This document shows positions 36,326 to 39,206 of a stretch of DNA of 39,206 bases, piece by piece. Origin of the DNA: Vampirovibrionales bacterium (GTDB lineage Bacteria; Cyanobacteriota; Vampirovibrionia; Vampirovibrionales; Vampirovibrionaceae); the NCBI GenBank assembly GCA_016712355.1, contig JADJRF010000003.1:1-39206 (forward strand), given 5' to 3'. The notes beneath the pieces are model-generated. The model was not told the origin of the DNA. It did not search any database and saw only the letters and a list, made by a program, of their open reading frames with translations. The position numbers and the translations under genes were made by a program. Positions within the stretch are counted from its first letter, which is position 1. Each line of letters starts with the position of its first letter.

Positions 36326-38219
36326 TCTGGCTGCACGTTCTGGAGCATTAGCAGAGCAAGTCTGAGCCTATGCTGAAATCGGACTTCTGGAGATGCTAGA
36401 AACGGCAACTCGATGAGCTGAGTCTAATGAGCTATCGGGCGTTGAAATCGGATCAGTAGTTCTCGAGTTAGTCGCCGGCATCTGGCTGCACGTTCTGGAG
36501 CATTAGCAGAGCAAGTCTGAGCCTATGCTGAAATCGGACTTTCTGGAGATGTTAGAATGGGCAACTCGATGAGCTGAGTCGAATGAGCTATCGGGCGTTG
36601 AAATCGGATTCAGTAGTTCCCGAGTTAGTCGCCGGCATCTGGCTGCACGTTCTGGAGCATTAGCAGAGCAAGTCTGAGCCTATGCTGAAATCGGACTTTC
36701 TGGAGATGCTGGGAATAGGCAACTCGATGAGCTGAGTCGAATGAGCTATCGAGCGTTGGAAATCGGATGAGTAGTTCTCGAGTTAGTCGCCGGCATCTGG
36801 CAGCACGTTCTGGAGCATTAGCAGAGCAAGTCTGAGCCTATGCTGAAATCGGACTTTCTGGAGATGCTCGAATGGGCAACTCGATGAGCTGAGTCTAATG
36901 AGCTATCGGGCGTTGAAATCGGACTCAGTAGTTCTCGGAGTTAGCGCCGGCTTCTGGCAGCACAAGTTCTGGAGCATTAGCAGAGCAAGTCTGAGCCTAT
37001 GCTGAAATCGGACTTTCTGGAGATGCTAGAATGGGCAACTCGATGAGCTGAGTCGAATGAGCTATCGGGCGTTGAAATCGGATCAGTAGTTCTCGAGTTA
37101 GTCGCCGGCATCTGGCTGCACGTTCTGGAGCATTAGCAGAGCAAGTCTGAGCCTATGCTGAAATCGGACTTTCTGGAGATGCTAGAATGGGCAACTCGAT
37201 GAGCTGGATCGGATGAGCTATCGGGCGTTGAAGTCGGATCAGTAGTTCTCGAGTTAGTCGCCGGCATCTGGCTGCACGTTCTGGAGCATTAGCAGAGCAA
37301 GTCTGAGCCTATGCTGAAATCGGACTTTCTGGAGATGTTAGAATGAGGCAACCTCGATGAGCTGAGTCGAATGAGCTTATCGGGCGTGGAAATCGGATCA
37401 GTAGTTCTCGAGTTAGTCGCCGGCATCTGGCTGCACGTTCGGGAGCATTAGCAGAGCAAGTCTGAGCCTATGCTGAAATCGGACTTTCTGGAGATGCTAG
37501 AATAGGCAACTCGATGAGCTGAGTCGAATGAGCTATCGGGCGTGGAAATCGGGATCAAGTTCTCGAGTTAGTCGCCGGCATCTGGCTGCACGTTCGGGAG
37601 CATCAGCAGAGCAAGTCTGAGCCTATGCTGAAATCGGACTTTCTGGAGATGCTAGAATAGGCAACCTGATGAGTTGAGTCGAATGAGCTATCGGGCGTTG
37701 AAGTCGCATGAGTAGTTCTCGAGTTAGGTCGCCCGCATCTGGCAGCACGTTCTGGAGCATGAGCAGAGCAAGTCTGAGCCTACGCTGAAATCGGACTTTC
37801 TGGAGATGCTCGAATGGGCAACACGATGAGCTGAGTCTAATGAGCTATCGGGCGTTGAAATCGGTTGCATAGTTCTCGAGTTAGTCGCCGGCATCTGGCT
37901 GCACGTTCTGGAGCATTAGCAGAGCAAGTCTGAGCCTATGCTGAAATCGGACTTTCTGGAGATGCTAGAATGGGCAACTCGATGAGCCGGAGTCGAATGA
38001 GCTAATCGGGCGTGGAAATCGGATCAGTAGTTCTCGAGTTAGTCGCCGGCATCTGGCTGCACGTTCTGGAGCATGAGCAGAGCAAGTCTGAGCCTATGCT
38101 GAAATCGGACTTCTTCTGGAGATGCTAGAATGTGCAAGTCGATGAGCTGAGTCTAATGAGCTAGTGAGCGTTGAAATCGGATCAGTAGGTCGCGAGTTAG
38201 TCGCCGGCATCTGGCTGCT

Positions 38220-39206
38220 CGTTCTGGAGCATTAGCAGAGCAAGTATGAGCCTATGCTGAAATCGGACTTTCTGGAGATGCTAGAATAGGCAACTCTGAT
38301 GAGCGGAGTCAAATGAGCCATCGAGCGCTAGAAGTCGAATTCGATAGTTCTCGAGTTAGACGCTTGCTTCTTGCTGTACGCGTTCTGGAGCATTAGCAGA
38401 GCAAGCCTGAGACTACGCTGAAATCGGACTCTTCTGGAGATGCTCGAACAGGTAACTCGATGAGCTGAGTCGAATGAGCCATCAAGCGAAGAAGTCGGAT
38501 GAGTAGTTCTCGAGTTAGACGCCCGCTTCTGGCATAGCGCACGTTCTGGAGCATTAGCAGAGCAAGTATGAGCCTATGCTGAAATCGGACTTTCTGGAGA
38601 TGCTGGAAGAGGTATCTCAATGAGCTGAGTCGAATGAGCTATCGGGCGTTGAAGTCGGATTAGTAGTTCTCGGTTAGACGCCGGCATCTGGCTGCACGTT
38701 CTGGAGCATTAGCAGAGCAAGTCTGAGCCTATGCTGAAATCGGACTTTCTGGAGATGATAGAATGGGCAATCCGATGAGCTGAGTCCAATTAGCTATCGG
38801 GCGTTGAAATCGGATCTGTGAAGTTCTGGAGTTAGTCGCCGGCATCTAGGCTGCACGTTCTGGAGCATTAGCAGAGCAAGTCTGAGCCTCTATGCTGAAA
38901 CCTGGACTTTCTGGAGATGTTCGAATAGGCAACTCGATGAGCTGAGTCTACAGAGCGCTATCGAGCGTTGGAAATGGACTGGATAGTTCTCGAGTTAGTC
39001 GCTCCGGGCTTCTGGCTGCACGTTCTGGAGCAGCATTGCAGAGCAAGTCTGAGACCACGCTGAAATCGGACCCTTCTGGAGATGCTCGAATAGGCAACAC
39101 CGATGAGCTGAGTTCCCTAAGTGAGCCATCAAGCGTTGGAAATCGGATGAGTAGTTCCCGAGTTAGTCGCTTCCGCTTCTGGCTGCACGTTCTGGAGCAT
39201 CAGCAG
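38220..39206. repeat. Most degenerate copies at the right end
   Basis: Successive copy lengths from 38220 are 161, 161, 155, 159, 165 and 167 bases, then a 19-base partial. Insertions are short and scattered, for example CTGTACGCGTTC near 38376, GGCATAGCGCACG near 38532, ACAGAGCGCTATCG near 38950, CGCTCCGGGCTTC near 39000 and GTTCCCTAAGTGAGCC near 39113. The basic monomer remains recognisable throughout. This looks like approach to the array boundary, but no unique flanking sequence is reached. Confidence 0.75.
39188..39206. repeat. Partial satellite monomer cut by the window end
   Basis: The last 19 bases are the start of another copy, beginning CGTTCTGGAG and carrying the CATCAGCAG form. 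The array therefore continues beyond the window on the right. Confidence 0.95.

Larger units (their letters stand above)
1..39206. repeat. 156-bp satellite DNA array, 251 tandem copies
   Basis: The sequence CGTTCTGGAGCAT recurs every 156 bases from the first base to the last. The phase is kept exactly for long stretches: starts fall at 1+156k up to 4681 and at 7321+156k up to 23077. Counting starts gives 28+19+47+62+21+24+50 = 251 full copies and a 19-base partial. All copies are in the same orientation, with no spacer or foreign insertion. A domain C monomer has 80 G+C of 156 bases and 11 CpG. Long, gene-free, head-to-tail arrays with monomers near 150-180 bp are typical of eukaryotic centromeric or heterochromatic satellites, since that length approximates one nucleosome. 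Placing this array at a centromere is inference; the family itself is not one I recognise. Confidence 0.98.
31334..39206. repeat. Satellite domain G (50 decaying F-type copies)
   Basis: These 50 full copies carry the F haplotype but with frequent indels. Copy lengths range from 152 to 167. By my count of start positions 21 copies are longer than 156 and 6 are shorter, for a net gain of 54 bases. Many insertions are a single G or C next to an existing one, for example CTCGGAG for CTCGAG or GTTGGAAATC for GTTGAAATC. The last two full copies are 165 and 167 bp. Decay that increases toward one side fits the edge of an array, where homogenising exchange is rare. Unpolished long-read error is a real alternative. 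No gene is visible; reverse-strand frames here are repeat shadows. Confidence 0.88.

Noticed and set aside
1..39206. CRISPR array
   Set aside because: A regular repeat might suggest one, but there are no unique spacers: the whole 156-bp unit is repeated, units vary by scattered substitutions, and no cas genes are present.
1..39206. Tandem protein-repeat gene (for example a surface antigen)
   Set aside because: A 52-codon period could encode repeats, but each plus-strand frame checked in domains A and C, and the main minus-strand frame in most copies, has a stop in the monomer. Indels in B, E and G do not keep frame.
38220..39206. End of the array or a transition to unique DNA
   Set aside because: Copies become degenerate here, but the final bases are still the start of a normal monomer, so no boundary is reached in the window.

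Overview
The whole 39,206-base window is one uninterrupted satellite DNA array. The monomer is 156 bp, and I count 251 complete head-to-tail copies plus a 19-base partial copy at the right edge. All copies point the same way. I found no unique sequence, transposon, RNA gene or credible protein-coding gene on either strand. Every open frame I could follow is a shadow of the repeat, possible only because 156 is a multiple of three (52 codons).

An array this long and this uniform, with no genes, points to eukaryotic heterochromatin such as a centromeric, pericentromeric or subtelomeric block. The monomer is about 51% G+C, and CpG is not depleted (11 per monomer against about 10 expected). That argues against long exposure to CpG-methylation decay. 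I do not recognise the satellite family and cannot name the organism.

The array divides into seven domains by diagnostic substitutions. A (1-4368) is homogeneous, with a mosaic right edge. B (4369-7320) is a divergent patch with deletions. C (7321-14652) is almost perfectly uniform, including 18 consecutive copies that look identical. D (14653-24323) is a second uniform block with a weak 9-monomer (1,404 bp) periodicity. E (24324-27589) is a mosaic of D-like and F-like haplotypes. F (27590-31333) is 24 length-perfect copies of a third haplotype. G (31334-39206) is an F derivative with a loose 3-monomer (468 bp) periodicity and strongly insertion-biased decay that worsens toward the right end.

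The outer domains A and F/G share several bases that differ from the central C/D block. This fits a younger central expansion flanked by older copies. A single B-type monomer sits in G about 31 kb from domain B, and the first 50 bases of the window carry the F/G haplotype. Both imply long-range exchange between monomers. Inside each monomer a 10-bp imperfect dyad can form a hairpin. The most useful content of the window is this record of satellite homogenisation; there is no gene system here.
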